Part shown: positions 27,860 through 36,909 of the stretch, one piece after another
Position numbering within the stretch: the first letter of the stretch is position 1
Layout of the letters: every line of letters starts with the position of its first letter
NCBI RefSeq assembly: GCF_000153165.2
Contig: NC_014472.1
Span: 1,547,501 to 1,611,500, forward strand
Reading direction: 5' to 3'
DNA from: Maribacter sp. HTCC2170
Lineage (GTDB): Bacteria > Bacteroidota > Bacteroidia > Flavobacteriales > Flavobacteriaceae
Length of the DNA stretch: 64,000 nucleotides
Notes under the pieces: generated by a model
What the model was told of the DNA's origin: nothing
Database searches by the model: none
The model's input: only the letters and a program-made list of their open reading frames with translations
Made by a program: the position numbers and the translations under genes

Positions 27860-28045
27860 ATGACAGCTTTACAGATATTTTTAGCAATAGGTCCGTGGCA
27901 AATAGCAATCGTTGTAATGGTTGTTCTTCTTTTGTTTGGAGGAAAAAAAATCCCTGAATTAATGAGAGGGCTCGGAAGTGGAATCAAAGAATTTAAAGAT
28001 GCCTCCAAAGAGGAGGAAAAAATTGAGGATAACAACGACAAATAG
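27860..28045 (+). CDS. tatA: Twin-arginine translocase subunit TatA/TatE
   Basis: A 61-residue protein with an N-terminal membrane helix (about 8-25), the [20 protein letters not shown] hinge and amphipathic helix, and a short acidic tail. This is the standard TatA layout; TatB would be longer. It forms the variable-size pore of the Tat system for folded proteins. ATG at 27860 is chosen over an in-frame ATG eight codons upstream because the family starts at this helix. A strong hairpin terminator follows. Confidence 0.93.
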   Translation: MTALQIFLAIGPWQIAIVVMVVLLLFGGKKIPELMRGLGSGIKEFKDASKEEEKIEDNNDK

Positions 28046-28071
28046 CATTTTCTCAATACATCATATAACAG

Positions 28072-28095
28072 CACCCCTTCTTGGGGTGTTTTTTT
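28072..28095 (+). terminator. Rho-independent terminator after tatA
   Basis: Stem CACCCC (28072-28077) / GGGGTG (28083-28088) with a 5 nt loop, followed by seven T residues. Confidence 0.85.
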
Positions 28096-28208
28096 GCTCT
28101 AAAATCACAATGTACTTATTGGTATTTTTTAATCTTTGATCATTTTCAGCAAAGTTCTCACTTCTTCTCGTATCCTACAAATTGGGCGTCTATCGACAAA
28201 AAGCCGTA

Positions 28209-28276
28209 TTACACGACAAAAAACAACTCTTTCACAACAAAAAATATTTCAAAACTTAAAGAACGCTTAGATTCGG
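28209..28276 (+). promoter_or_regulatory. Direct-repeat activator-type promoter of the OmpA/SPOR gene
   Basis: Half-sites TTACACGACAAA (28209-28220) and TTTCACAACAAA (28230-28241) are exactly 21 bp apart. TAGATTCG at 28268-28275 is one mismatch from TAnnTTTG and begins 35 bp after the second CACAAC core starts. The same geometry occurs at 50688 and 57348. A further partial copy (CGACAAA) lies at 28194-28200. Function is inferred. Confidence 0.55.
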
Positions 28277-28364
28277 TCTTTAATTCATATTGGGCAACCC
28301 TTATTTAATTTGCTCAATAAAACAACCAATCTTAAAGTTAAGACCAAATTACAGTTTTGCTACC

Positions 28365-30848
28365 ATGAAAATCAAATATTACATACTAGCAGTTATATAC
28401 TTTCTGTTCCTCCATATTGGTGTTGTGGCCCAAGCGACTCCATCATCAGAAATAACAGGAATCTATAGCGATAATTTCCAATCGAATTATAGTAAATTAA
28501 ACGAGTCTTCCACAGAAGCTGACCTTTTTGAAGCAGCAGCAGATATCAAAGGAATACTGCAAAGAAAACTGACAAACTTAAATAAAATAGAAGATGGGTA
28601 TTACATTGTCGCTGGAGTTTTTGGAAAGAACCGAAATGCTAAAAAGGCAGCAAAAAAACATAGAAAATTAGGTTTTGACGCCGGATATATCCACAATCCT
28701 GAAAACAAGATGAACTATCTGTATCTACAGCATCATGAAAATTGGGAAACGGCGATAGATGCGGCCAGTACCGATCTTGATGGATTATACAAAGAAGCTG
28801 TTTGGATATTGAATGTGGCCAATGGTGATAATAACGAGGCTATGGATGTCGAGGAAGTATCTTACGAAATGTTGGAAAGTCAAAAAACTTCCGATGACAA
28901 TTACTCAAGACAAAATACAACACAAGGCAAACCAAATCGAAGTAAACTTATTGAAAAAGCTGATATTTATTTTGACAAAATGTGGTATGCAGAAGCTGCC
29001 GAATTGTACGAACAAGCTTTGAACAAAAGTGAAAAGAACCATTCTTTCGACATCATCCAAAAAGCTGGGGACGCGCATTACTTTAATACCAATATGGAAA
29101 AAGCCTATCATTGGTATAATCTGTTATATGAAAATTATGGGAAAGAAATGTCCGCTGATAATATTTTCAAATATGCACACTCTTTAAAGGGCACTGGTAA
29201 ATATGCTAGGTCTAAACGCCTTATGAGGTTATACAACCGTAAAATGCAAGACCCAGATGCTTCAATTTCAAGAGACGTTGCTGAAAATGCCTTGCCAAAC
29301 GAAGTTGTATTGGACGAATTGCGAAATTCTAAACAAGAATTTGATGTTCTTAATTTAGCTATAAATTCAAAATATTCAGAGTTTTCTCCAATGTTCCATA
29401 GCGATGGGCAAATAGTATACGCCTCTTCTAATGATACATCTATATTCAATACCAGAAAGTATAAATGGAACAATCAACCTTTTCTCGACTTATATGTAGC
29501 TAAACTAAATGAAGAATCGCAAGAGCTCAAAGATGCTATTAAGTTCTCTAAAGCGGTCAATACAAAATATCATGAAGCTTCAGTGACTTTCGCTCCGGAT
29601 AATGAAACCATGTACTTTACAAGGAATAATTACGGTAAAAAATTAAAAAGAGATAAAAAAGGTGTAAATCACCTCAAAATATATCGTTCAACAAAAGTGA
29701 ACGGTGAATGGACCGAGGCCAGAGAGGTGCCGTTTAATAGCGATGACTATTCTACTGGACATCCTGCACTTAGCCCAGACGGAAAATTACTATATTTTGT
29801 ATCTGACATGCCCGGGACAATTGGCCAGACCGACATTTTTGTTGTTGACGTCCTCGGTGACGGAAGTTTTTCAGAACCAAGAAATTTAGGCCCCGGTATC
29901 AATACAGAAAGAAAAGAAATGTTTCCTTTTATAAATAAAGAGAAGCTGTATTTTTCCTCTAATGGCCATGTTGGCTTAGGCGGCTTAGATGTATTCGAAG
30001 CGGCCATAGATGAAGAGGAAGGTTTTCTTGAAGTCAAGAATGTAGGTAAACCCATAAACAGTAACAAAGACGATTTCTCCTATATCGTGAACGAGGAGAA
30101 CCAAAAAGGTTTCTTCGCCTCCAACAGAAGAGGGGGTAAAGGAGATGATGATATTTATTCATTTAAACGATTGGTAGTTGAAGAAGTTCCTGAAAATCTA
30201 AATGCCATTGCAGGTGTTGTAACCGAATTGATTACAGGTAATATTATGCCAAAAGCCTTGGTAACCCTATTAGATGAAAATAACATGAAAATCAAGGAAA
30301 TGGTGGCCAATGATGACGGCACGTTCCTATTTGAAGATTTAGAGGGTAACACAAAATATACCGTCAAAACAACTCGTCAAGATTACTTTGATGAAGAAGT
30401 AGGGGTATCAACAAAGGACAACGAAGTGGTGAATACAGAAGTTGCACTTCGAAGATTAAAAGAAATGATTGCAGTAGAAGATGGTATTCGCAAACTGAAA
30501 ACCGAGATGATCTATTTTGATTTTGACAAATCATATATTAGAAAAGATGCATCTGAGGAACTCGACAAGCTCGTTCAGGTAATGACCGAGTATCCTACTA
30601 TGGTGATTAAAATTGAATCACATACCGATTCAAGGGGAGCACGTGTATATAACAAATATTTATCTGAAAAGCGTGCCAAATCAACTAGGGCTTACATAAT
30701 CTCTAAGGGAATTGACGCAAATAGAATTCAGAGTGCTATTGGTTATGGAGAAGAGCGACTGATAAATGGATGTGACGGAAGCGTAAGGTGTTCAGAGGCA
30801 AACCATTTGCTCAACAGACGATCTGAATTCATTATTGTTGAAATGTAA
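28365..30848 (+). CDS. OmpA family outer-membrane-associated protein with SPOR-like, TPR, PD40 and CRD domains
   Basis: An 827-residue exported protein. Domains in order: signal peptide (1-22, ending VVAQ); a SPOR-like module (about 75-151; DGYYIVAGVF... to ...AVWILNV); TPR-like helices (about 190-300); four PD40-type beta-propeller repeats (about 330-600; for example ALSPDGKLLYFVSDMPG); a carboxypeptidase-regulatory fold (about 610-690); and an OmpA peptidoglycan-binding domain (about 712-827) with YFDFDKS and SHTDSRG. The TPR-PD40-CRD-OmpA order is that of PorE-like proteins linked to type IX secretion; the added SPOR-like module is shared with the PorP-like protein at 53141. ATG 28365 is chosen because it starts the signal peptide. 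Confidence 0.88.
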   Translation: MKIKYYILAVIYFLFLHIGVVAQATPSSEITGIYSDNFQSNYSKLNESSTEADLFEAAADIKGILQRKLTNLNKIEDGYYIVAGVFGKNRNAKKAAKKHRKLGFDAGYIHNPENKMNYLYLQHHENWETAIDAASTDLDGLYKEAVWILNVANGDNNEAMDVEEVSYEMLESQKTSDDNYSRQNTTQGKPNRSKLIEKADIYFDKMWYAEAAELYEQALNKSEKNHSFDIIQKAGDAHYFNTNMEKAYHWYNLLYENYGKEMSADNIFKYAHSLKGTGKYARSKRLMRLYNRKMQDPDASISRDVAENALPNEVVLDELRNSKQEFDVLNLAINSKYSEFSPMFHSDGQIVYASSNDTSIFNTRKYKWNNQPFLDLYVAKLNEESQELKDAIKFSKAVNTKYHEASVTFAPDNETMYFTRNNYGKKLKRDKKGVNHLKIYRSTKVNGEWTEAREVPFNSDDYSTGHPALSPDGKLLYFVSDMPGTIGQTDIFVVDVLGDGSFSEPRNLGPGINTERKEMFPFINKEKLYFSSNGHVGLGGLDVFEAAIDEEEGFLEVKNVGKPINSNKDDFSYIVNEENQKGFFASNRRGGKGDDDIYSFKRLVVEEVPENLNAIAGVVTELITGNIMPKALVTLLDENNMKIKEMVANDDGTFLFEDLEGNTKYTVKTTRQDYFDEEVGVSTKDNEVVNTEVALRRLKEMIAVEDGIRKLKTEMIYFDFDKSYIRKDASEELDKLVQVMTEYPTMVIKIESHTDSRGARVYNKYLSEKRAKSTRAYIISKGIDANRIQSAIGYGEERLINGCDGSVRCSEANHLLNRRSEFIIVEM

Positions 30849-30874
30849 AACAAGGAACAAATCTGATATATTAA

Positions 30875-30908
30875 AAACCATGATTCAACAAAGAATCATG
30901 GTTTTTTT
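30875..30908 (+). terminator. Rho-independent terminator after the OmpA/SPOR gene
   Basis: Stem AAACCATGATTC (30875-30886) / GAATCATGGTTT (30893-30904) with a T run through 30908. Confidence 0.88.
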
Positions 30909-30923
30909 ATGCCCCTTTTAAAA

Positions 30924-30956
30924 GTTCACAACATTCTAAACCGTGTTGACAACATA
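30924..30956 (+). promoter_or_regulatory. Direct-repeat regulatory site upstream of the first small membrane protein gene
   Basis: GTTCACAACATT (30924-30935) and GTTGACAACATA (30945-30956) repeat with a 21 bp period, as in the sites at 28209, 50688 and 57348. No good TAnnTTTG element is found at the expected 30983 position, so the promoter itself is uncertain. The start codon lies 84 bp downstream. Confidence 0.45.
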
Positions 30957-31039
30957 TTCTAAGAAAAAAACACCTAATTAACTGATTATCCGTTATATAT
31001 CATACCAAGTGACACTATTTAACCCTAAACCCAAACAAC

Positions 31040-31210
31040 ATGAAAAACGTACTTCTAATCAAAGAAATCTATTTGGAGGCCTTTAGAAACTTAGGCAATG
31101 CCATTGTCAAATCCTATTTTAAAGCCTTTTCATGGTTCTGCTTTGCCAGTTTCGTCATAATGCTTTATGCATTCGTATTTAGAGTGTCTACAGGATTTGC
31201 GTTCGATTAA
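31040..31210 (+). CDS. Small membrane protein, DUF6747-like (copy 1)
   Basis: A 56-residue protein too short for many gene callers. It runs MKNVLLIKEIYLEAFRN, then KSYFKAFSWFCF, a hydrophobic span (about 31-48) and ends RVSTGFAFD. A second copy 250 bp downstream shares YxEAFRN, YFKAFSWFCF, IYAFVFRVSTGF with it at matching positions, which shows both are real coding sequences. It resembles the flavobacterial DUF6747 family as I recall it. Function unknown. It follows a direct-repeat regulatory site and precedes its own terminator. Confidence 0.8.
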   Translation: MKNVLLIKEIYLEAFRNLGNAIVKSYFKAFSWFCFASFVIMLYAFVFRVSTGFAFD

Positions 31211-31237
31211 GTAATTCTTAAACCAACCCAATTTTAG

Positions 31238-31265
31238 AGCGCCCCATGAAAAAGGGCGCTTTTTA
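31238..31265 (+). terminator. Rho-independent terminator after small membrane protein copy 1
   Basis: Stem AGCGCCC (31238-31244) / GGGCGCT (31254-31260), then a T-rich tail. Confidence 0.85.
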
Positions 31266-31460
31266 TTTTCAGTTTGCAGAACAAATTTAATCTCATTCTC
31301 TCCATTAATTCTCCTTTTAATCGATTAAAATAGCCGTTCATAGATTGGATACAATTCCAGGCTTTAATGAACCAAATTATTTGTCATTTCGTCCTTTTTA
31401 TTTTTGACAATTATTCTAAATAGTGAATTTTGCTGTAACAATAATTAAACTAATGGACGT

Positions 31461-31637
31461 ATGGGAAAATTATTACTCTTAAAAAACATTTATTTTGAAG
31501 CTTTTAGAAACTGGAGCAATCAATTTATCAAAAGATATTTCAAGGCTTTTTCGTGGTTTTGTTTTTCGCTACTGGCAATTGTGATTTATGCATTTGTATT
31601 TAGAGTATCAACAGGATTTAGTTTTGGCAATTTCTAA
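31461..31637 (+). CDS. Small membrane protein, DUF6747-like (copy 2)
   Basis: A 58-residue paralogue of the gene at 31040. It has the same amphipathic N-terminus (LLKNIYFEAFRNW), the YFKAFSWFCF junction, one membrane span and RVSTGFSFGNF at the end. The region between the two copies is not conserved, and each has its own terminator, so they form separate transcripts. No 21 bp direct repeat is seen before this copy, suggesting different control. TTTTTGAC at 31401-31408 with GAATTTTG at about 31425 is a weak promoter candidate. Confidence 0.78.
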   Translation: MGKLLLLKNIYFEAFRNWSNQFIKRYFKAFSWFCFSLLAIVIYAFVFRVSTGFSFGNF

Positions 31638-31656
31638 GATTCACTATAAAAGGTAA

Positions 31657-31688
31657 AAGCCCCTAAACTTTAAGTTTAGGGGCTTTTT
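31657..31688 (+). terminator. Rho-independent terminator after small membrane protein copy 2
   Basis: A near-perfect 14 bp stem (AAGCCCCTAAACTT, from 31657) with its inverted copy ending at 31685, then T residues. It lies between convergent genes and may work in both directions. Confidence 0.88.
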
Positions 31689-31706
31689 TTATGTCATTTT
31701 AAGTTA

Positions 31707-32690
31707 CTAATTGAATCTCAATGTTTTGATTATGGCTTCCAATTCGAACATATAATCTCTCTTTTCAGTGGCCGGAGCGAACGTAAAACCTTCCACAACG
31801 ATTTTTCTATTATTCTCCCTGTCGTTGACAATATAAGTTAAGAATGGTCCCGCCATAGGGTAATTCTTAATATCCCATAAACCACGAACCTCAGCTGCTT
31901 TTCTGCCTGCAATTTCAGCAGGAAAAACAGATGGGGCAAATGCCGGTTCCGAACGCATATGGGTTCTTTTGCCAGGAACATCTGGACCAGGAATATACAA
32001 GCTGCCAATAGAGTCGCGCATGCGAACTATATCTTTAATAAAAGTAGAATCTACCGAAAAACTATCCCAAGGCATTTCATAAGCAATAATGTTCATTTGC
32101 CCTTTTTGGATAAGCCTTTCGACCCAAACAAAATTTTCTTCACTTTTCACCACTTTATAAATTGACGGTATATTTAAATTGATTCCGAATTTCTCCTGAA
32201 TATCTTTCTCTTTGTTCAAAGACTTTAGAAATCTAGTCTGCGCCTCACTAATTTCTAGGTTTTTAAAGGTTCCTATCATTTCTTCGGCTTTCAAGTCAAG
32301 ATTTTCTATTATCTCATCATCTGAATTACCCTTAACCACGGCCACCTTTTGCGGTTTTGAATACATATCAGTTTTAATATGGGCCAAATTAATAGTGTCT
32401 TTTTGCACATAAAGAACCGATCTGCTATTACGAACTGCTCCTGAAAAAACCCCTGGTGGTATCTGCGTTATTGAGAATAAAGGTTCATCCATTGTCAACC
32501 CTAGGGATGATGCTGCAAAATGTTCGCGAACCTTATCGCCAACCTTAGACTTCCATAGCTCATTATCTATTACAACGATTAAAGTGTTATACGCGCCAAT
32601 AGAGCTGGGTAGATAGCTTTTTTTGCCTTGATCTTTACAGGATAAAACAATAAAGAACAAAAGAGCAAACAGTAACTTAAAATGTCTCAT
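31707..32690 (-). CDS. DUF4837 family lipoprotein
   Basis: A 327-residue protein with a lipoprotein signal peptide ending in VLSC (Cys18). The body fits the Bacteroidota DUF4837 family, including SSIGAYNTLIVVIDNELW (about 29-46) and the RVLYVQKDTINL-like (SVLYVQKDTINL) strand. It is predicted to sit on the inner leaflet of the outer membrane or in the periplasm. Function is unknown. It follows the MltD-like gene by 13 bp in the same direction, suggesting a cell-envelope role. Confidence 0.82.
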   Translation of the reverse strand: MRHFKLLFALLFFIVLSCKDQGKKSYLPSSIGAYNTLIVVIDNELWKSKVGDKVREHFAASSLGLTMDEPLFSITQIPPGVFSGAVRNSRSVLYVQKDTINLAHIKTDMYSKPQKVAVVKGNSDDEIIENLDLKAEEMIGTFKNLEISEAQTRFLKSLNKEKDIQEKFGINLNIPSIYKVVKSEENFVWVERLIQKGQMNIIAYEMPWDSFSVDSTFIKDIVRMRDSIGSLYIPGPDVPGKRTHMRSEPAFAPSVFPAEIAGRKAAEVRGLWDIKNYPMAGPFLTYIVNDRENNRKIVVEGFTFAPATEKRDYMFELEAIIKTLRFN

Positions 32691-32703
32691 ATGTAATTTT
32701 AGT

Positions 32704-34293
32704 TTACGATGAACAATCGCACAATTTCAGTTTTGTGCCTGGTTTTAGGTTATTACCACTAATACCGTTCCATTCTCGTAGATTTTCGATACTAATTCCA
32801 GGATATTTTCTTGAAATGGTCCAAAGTGAATCGCCACTCCTTACCGTATGCACCTTTGCTCCAACTCCGCTTATCTTTTGCGAAGCTGATTTCGTGGTTT
32901 TTGTAGCTCTATTAGAGGTAACTGGTTTTCTGGAATAGATAGTCAACCGTTGGCCTACGCGTAGATTATTGTTTCTTAAACCATTCCATCTCTTGATTTG
33001 GCTAACTCCCACACCATATCTTTCTGCAATTTTTCCTAGATAATCTCCGCTTCGTACCCTATATCGTATTCTATCATCCGCTTTTACCAACTGGGGCAAA
33101 GGAGATTCCTTGCTCCCTAATTGCTCCTTAACGTGTGCATAGATAGCCTCCTCATTTGAAACGAATTTTCCCATCGCAGCCTTTGGTAATCTCAAGGAAT
33201 AATCTTTTCCTTTTACATAAGGAATGATGTTTAATTTGTATGATGGATTTAGCAGCTTCAATTCATCAACGCCCACTCCGACCAATTCAGAAATTTGATT
33301 AAACGTAATCAAGCTTTTTACATGAATGGTGTCTGTTTCAAAATAGGTGCGGTCAACTTTTTTTGGTTTTATACCATGTTCCTCGGCATACTCGAACAAA
33401 TACATTGTTGCTAGGAATGCAGGCACATAACCAGCTGTTTCACGTGGAAGGTTTCTTCTGATGTTCCAATAGTTTTTATATCCACCTGATCGCCGTATGG
33501 CCTTGTTCACATTTCCTGGACCAGAATTATATGCCGCTAAAGCCAAATCCCAATCGTCGAAAATATCATATAGTTTAGAAAGGTATAAACAGGCAGCTTC
33601 TGTGGATTTTATAGGGTCGCTACGTTCATCTACATAACTACTAACATCTAACTTGTACATTTTTCCCGTGCCGTACATAAATTGCCATAGACCAGTAGCA
33701 CCAACTCTAGATCTAGCCCTTGGGTTCAAGGCAGATTCCACTATGGCGAGATACTTCATTTCCAAAGGAATATCATGGTTGTCTAATTGTTCCTCAAAAA
33801 GTGGAAAATAAAATTGGCTTACGGTAAGCATTCGCTCAATTAAGCCACGTTTACGAACCAAAAAAGACTTAATCACGTTCTCTAATGAGGGATTATACGC
33901 AACATTAAAAGGTGTTTTTTGATTCAACCTTTCCAATCGCATTTTAAGGGTATCGGTATTCAATGTGCTGTTTGGAGCAAAATCAGTATCAAGCTGAGAT
34001 ACTTCTCTGTACATATCGTCATAAAGCTCCGCACTTTCGTATAATTCCTTCATCCAAAGGCTATCATATTTTGCAGCAATTTCGATATCCTTTAAATCAA
34101 AAGTTTTTTTGTCGCCAATGGCAATAACAGGAAGCGCATTATCATTTATGGCAAGTGTATCTAACGGAATATCTTTGGCCTCGACGACCTTGCCTTGTTC
34201 AACAGCAGCGTCTTTAGTTTCTTGGGCCATTATTGGAATGGTCAAAAAAATCAATAAGACAAAGCTTAAACATGAAGATTTAAATGAAAACAT
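32704..34293 (-). CDS. Membrane-bound lytic transglycosylase, MltD-like, with two LysM domains
   Basis: A 529-residue exported enzyme. It has a signal peptide (1-23) and an SLT domain (about 165-290). The catalytic Glu186 lies in AIVESALNP, followed by GATGLWQFM and AAYNSGPGNVNKA. Two LysM peptidoglycan-binding modules follow at 411-453 (YRVRSGDYLGKIAERYGV) and 482-525 (HTVRSGDSLWTISRKY). It cuts peptidoglycan glycan strands with formation of anhydro-muramic ends. It is co-directional with the DUF4837 gene downstream. Confidence 0.93.
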   Translation of the reverse strand: MFSFKSSCLSFVLLIFLTIPIMAQETKDAAVEQGKVVEAKDIPLDTLAINDNALPVIAIGDKKTFDLKDIEIAAKYDSLWMKELYESAELYDDMYREVSQLDTDFAPNSTLNTDTLKMRLERLNQKTPFNVAYNPSLENVIKSFLVRKRGLIERMLTVSQFYFPLFEEQLDNHDIPLEMKYLAIVESALNPRARSRVGATGLWQFMYGTGKMYKLDVSSYVDERSDPIKSTEAACLYLSKLYDIFDDWDLALAAYNSGPGNVNKAIRRSGGYKNYWNIRRNLPRETAGYVPAFLATMYLFEYAEEHGIKPKKVDRTYFETDTIHVKSLITFNQISELVGVGVDELKLLNPSYKLNIIPYVKGKDYSLRLPKAAMGKFVSNEEAIYAHVKEQLGSKESPLPQLVKADDRIRYRVRSGDYLGKIAERYGVGVSQIKRWNGLRNNNLRVGQRLTIYSRKPVTSNRATKTTKSASQKISGVGAKVHTVRSGDSLWTISRKYPGISIENLREWNGISGNNLKPGTKLKLCDCSS

Positions 34294-34408
34294 AGGATGT
34301 TCTTTAGTTAACGGGAACTAACGAAAATCGTATTTTTTTTTGAAAGAATAAAATTTAAAATCCTAAAGTATCGTTTAATACGGTAACTCCCGTTAATCGA
34401 TAACGCCC

Positions 34409-35602
34409 TTACCCTTCTAATATTGCAGCGATTCCGGGCAAAGTTTTTCCCTCGAGGCTCTCTAACATCGCACCACCACCAGTAGAGACGTAGCTCACTT
34501 TTTCTTGGAATCCAAATTGCTTGACAGCCGCTACCGAATCACCACCACCTACTAATGAAAAAGCACCATTTTGTGTGGCTTCATCAATAAAATCACCAAC
34601 GCTGATGGTTCCATTCGAAAAATTCTCCATTTCAAAGACCCCAACAGGGCCATTCCACAAAATGGTTTTACTTTTTAAAATCACTTCTTTGAAAATATCC
34701 AAAGTTTTTGGACCGGCATCCAGACCTTGCCAGCCATCTGGTATTTTATCTACATCAACCACTTGTGTATCGGCATCGTTGCTAAAATCATTTGCTGCCA
34801 AAACATCAACAGGTATATGAACTTGAACCCCTTTTTCCTTAGCCTGGGCAAGTATACTCATCGCAAGATCCATTTTGTCATCCTCACAAATAGAATCCCC
34901 GATTTTACCCCCTTGGGCCTTTACAAAAGTATACGTCATACCTCCACCGACAATTAGATGATCCACCTTGTCAAGTATGTTTTCAATTATGGTGATCTTA
35001 GAAGAAACCTTTGCCCCTCCTAGAATTGCCAACACAGGTTTTTCTCCTGTACGCATCACTTTCTCAATAGATTTTATCTCTTTGGCCAATAAGTTGCCAA
35101 AGCATTTTTGGCCAGAAAAGAACTGCGCAACAATTGTAGTTGAAGCATGGGCCCTGTGAGCGGTTCCAAAAGCATCATTCACATAAATATCACCCAATTT
35201 CGAAAGTTTTTCAGCAAAATCGACATCACCAGAAGTTTCCTCATCATAAAAACGAAGGTTTTCCAATAATAAAACCTCTCCTTCCTGAAGTTCAGCAACA
35301 GCTTTTTCAACCATCTCACCAACACAATCTTCAACAAACTTAACTTGAACTCCAATAATCTCAGAAACTTTACCGCAAATATGTTTAAGCGACATATCTT
35401 GGTTTTTCTGCCCTTTTGGTCTCCCTAAATGACTCATCAAAACAGCACTGCCTCCATCTTCCAAAACCTTGATTATAGTTGGTTTCGCAGCTTCAATTCT
35501 ATTCGTATCCGTTACATTGAATTCCCCATCCAATGGAACATTGAAATCAACTCGAATCAATGCTTTTTTATTTTCAAAATTAAAATCGTCAATGGTCATC
35601 AT
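34409..35602 (-). CDS. pgk: Phosphoglycerate kinase
   Basis: A 397-residue glycolytic enzyme exchanging phosphate between 1,3-bisphosphoglycerate and ADP. Typical motifs: [13 protein letters not shown] (14-26), [50 protein letters not shown] and the C-terminal [18 protein letters not shown]. Length matches. Two adjacent ATG codons (35602 and 35599) could serve as start; the second gives the more usual family N-terminus. It stands alone between mltD-like and holB. Confidence 0.97.
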   Translation of the reverse strand: MMTIDDFNFENKKALIRVDFNVPLDGEFNVTDTNRIEAAKPTIIKVLEDGGSAVLMSHLGRPKGQKNQDMSLKHICGKVSEIIGVQVKFVEDCVGEMVEKAVAELQEGEVLLLENLRFYDEETSGDVDFAEKLSKLGDIYVNDAFGTAHRAHASTTIVAQFFSGQKCFGNLLAKEIKSIEKVMRTGEKPVLAILGGAKVSSKITIIENILDKVDHLIVGGGMTYTFVKAQGGKIGDSICEDDKMDLAMSILAQAKEKGVQVHIPVDVLAANDFSNDADTQVVDVDKIPDGWQGLDAGPKTLDIFKEVILKSKTILWNGPVGVFEMENFSNGTISVGDFIDEATQNGAFSLVGGGDSVAAVKQFGFQEKVSYVSTGGGAMLESLEGKTLPGIAAILEG

Positions 35603-35711
35603 GATGCTTCGTTTTAAATGAACTGCAAAGGTAAATATTTAAGGGATTTTATTGAAAATAAGCTGAATAATTTCAATATTATATAATGTTTATTTACTTA
35701 TTCAAAAAAAC

Positions 35712-35719
35712 TATCTTTG
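35712..35719 (+). promoter_or_regulatory. Candidate -7 element (TATCTTTG) directly before holB
   Basis: A TAnnTTTG match ends 1 bp before the first ATG. Transcription would then begin at or inside the ATG-ATG pair, implying a leaderless mRNA starting at the second ATG (35724) or another, unseen promoter. Confidence 0.4.
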
Positions 35720-35720
35720 G

Positions 35721-36890
35721 ATGATGCTGTTCAATGATATACTGGGACTTTCCCATATAAAAAATCACCTGGCCCAAAGCGCTGATGCCGGTCGAATACC
35801 CCATGCCCAATTATTCGTGGGGCCTGAAGGTTCGGGTGCACTGTCAATGGCAATAGCTTATGCACAATATATAATATGTGCCAATCAAAATGCCGAAAAC
35901 AGTAGTGTTGATAATCAAGCTTGTAATATTAAGTGCAATACACTTTCCCATCCCGATATGCATTTTGCTTTTCCTGTTTCAAATTCCGATAAGGTGAAAA
36001 GTCATGCAGTGAGTAATCACTATATGGAGGAATGGCGGCAATTTATCATGGAACAACCTTATGGAAACCTTTTTGATTGGTACCGTTTAATTGGAATTGA
36101 AAAAAAACAAGGACAAATAGGGGTTGATGAGGCACATGCTATAGTGAAGAAGCTTTCCTTAAAATCATATGAGGGAGGGTATAAAGTGATGCTGATATGG
36201 ATGGCAGAAAAAATGAACGTTGCCACGGCCAATAAGCTTTTGAAATTGATTGAGGAACCTCCTGAAAAAACTGTTTTTCTATTGGTTGCACAAAATGAGG
36301 AGCAGATTATCCAGACCATAAAATCTCGTTGTCAAATTCTACATTTTCCGCCTCTTGCCGAAGAGTTCATGGCAAAAGCCCTGGAGGACAAAGGACTCAT
36401 GCGAGAGGAGGCATTACGCCTGGCACATGAGGCCAACGGCAATTTTAATAAGGCCCTTGATTTAATGAACAACGATTCAGAGGATCTTGTCTTTGAGAAA
36501 TGGTTTGTACAATGGGTACGAAGTGCGTTCAAGGCAAAAGGCAATAAATCTGCTATACATGAACTTATTCTATGGGCTGAAGAAGTTGCTAAAACCGGAA
36601 GAGAAACACAGAAAAAATTTCTACAATACTGCATAGCAGTAATGCGCCAGGCCATGTTGATTAACTTTAACATTAAAGAACTGGCCTTTATGCGAATTCA
36701 CATGGATGGTTTTCAATTGGAAAAATTCGCCCCTTTTATTCATGAAAACAACATTTTGGATATTGTGGAAGAGCTAGAAAATGCCATGTACCATATTGAG
36801 CGAAATGGCAATTCTAAAATAATACTTACCGATCTTTCAATAAAACTCACACGTCTATTGCATAAAAAAGAAAGTTCGCTTATCAACTAA
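35721..36890 (+). CDS. holB: DNA polymerase III clamp-loader subunit delta prime
   Basis: A 389-residue AAA+-type clamp-loader protein. It starts with LGLSHIKNHLAQSADAGRIPHAQLFVGPEGSG (shown as pieces: LGLSHIKNHL and HAQLFVGPEGSG). The P-loop-like GPEGSGAL lacks the usual Lys, as expected for delta prime, which does not hydrolyse ATP. Later motifs are ANKLLKLIEEPPEKTVFLL and KSRCQILHFPPL, which includes the SRC motif. A Cys-rich insert (CANQN...CNIKCN) may bind zinc. It partners with DnaX and HolA to load the sliding clamp. Confidence 0.92.
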   Translation: MMLFNDILGLSHIKNHLAQSADAGRIPHAQLFVGPEGSGALSMAIAYAQYIICANQNAENSSVDNQACNIKCNTLSHPDMHFAFPVSNSDKVKSHAVSNHYMEEWRQFIMEQPYGNLFDWYRLIGIEKKQGQIGVDEAHAIVKKLSLKSYEGGYKVMLIWMAEKMNVATANKLLKLIEEPPEKTVFLLVAQNEEQIIQTIKSRCQILHFPPLAEEFMAKALEDKGLMREEALRLAHEANGNFNKALDLMNNDSEDLVFEKWFVQWVRSAFKAKGNKSAIHELILWAEEVAKTGRETQKKFLQYCIAVMRQAMLINFNIKELAFMRIHMDGFQLEKFAPFIHENNILDIVEELENAMYHIERNGNSKIILTDLSIKLTRLLHKKESSLIN

Positions 36891-36909
36891 TCTACCCTGA
36901 AATAAAAAA

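Noticed and set aside
28290-28364. In-frame upstream ATG for the OmpA/SPOR gene
   Set aside because: It would put 25 residues before the signal peptide; ATG at 28365 starts the signal peptide directly.
33436-33451. Near match to parS (TGTTTCACGTGGAAGG, 14 of 16)
   Set aside because: It lies in the mltD-like gene and encodes the well-conserved NLPRETAGY stretch; two mismatches break the palindrome, so chance from coding constraint is more likely.
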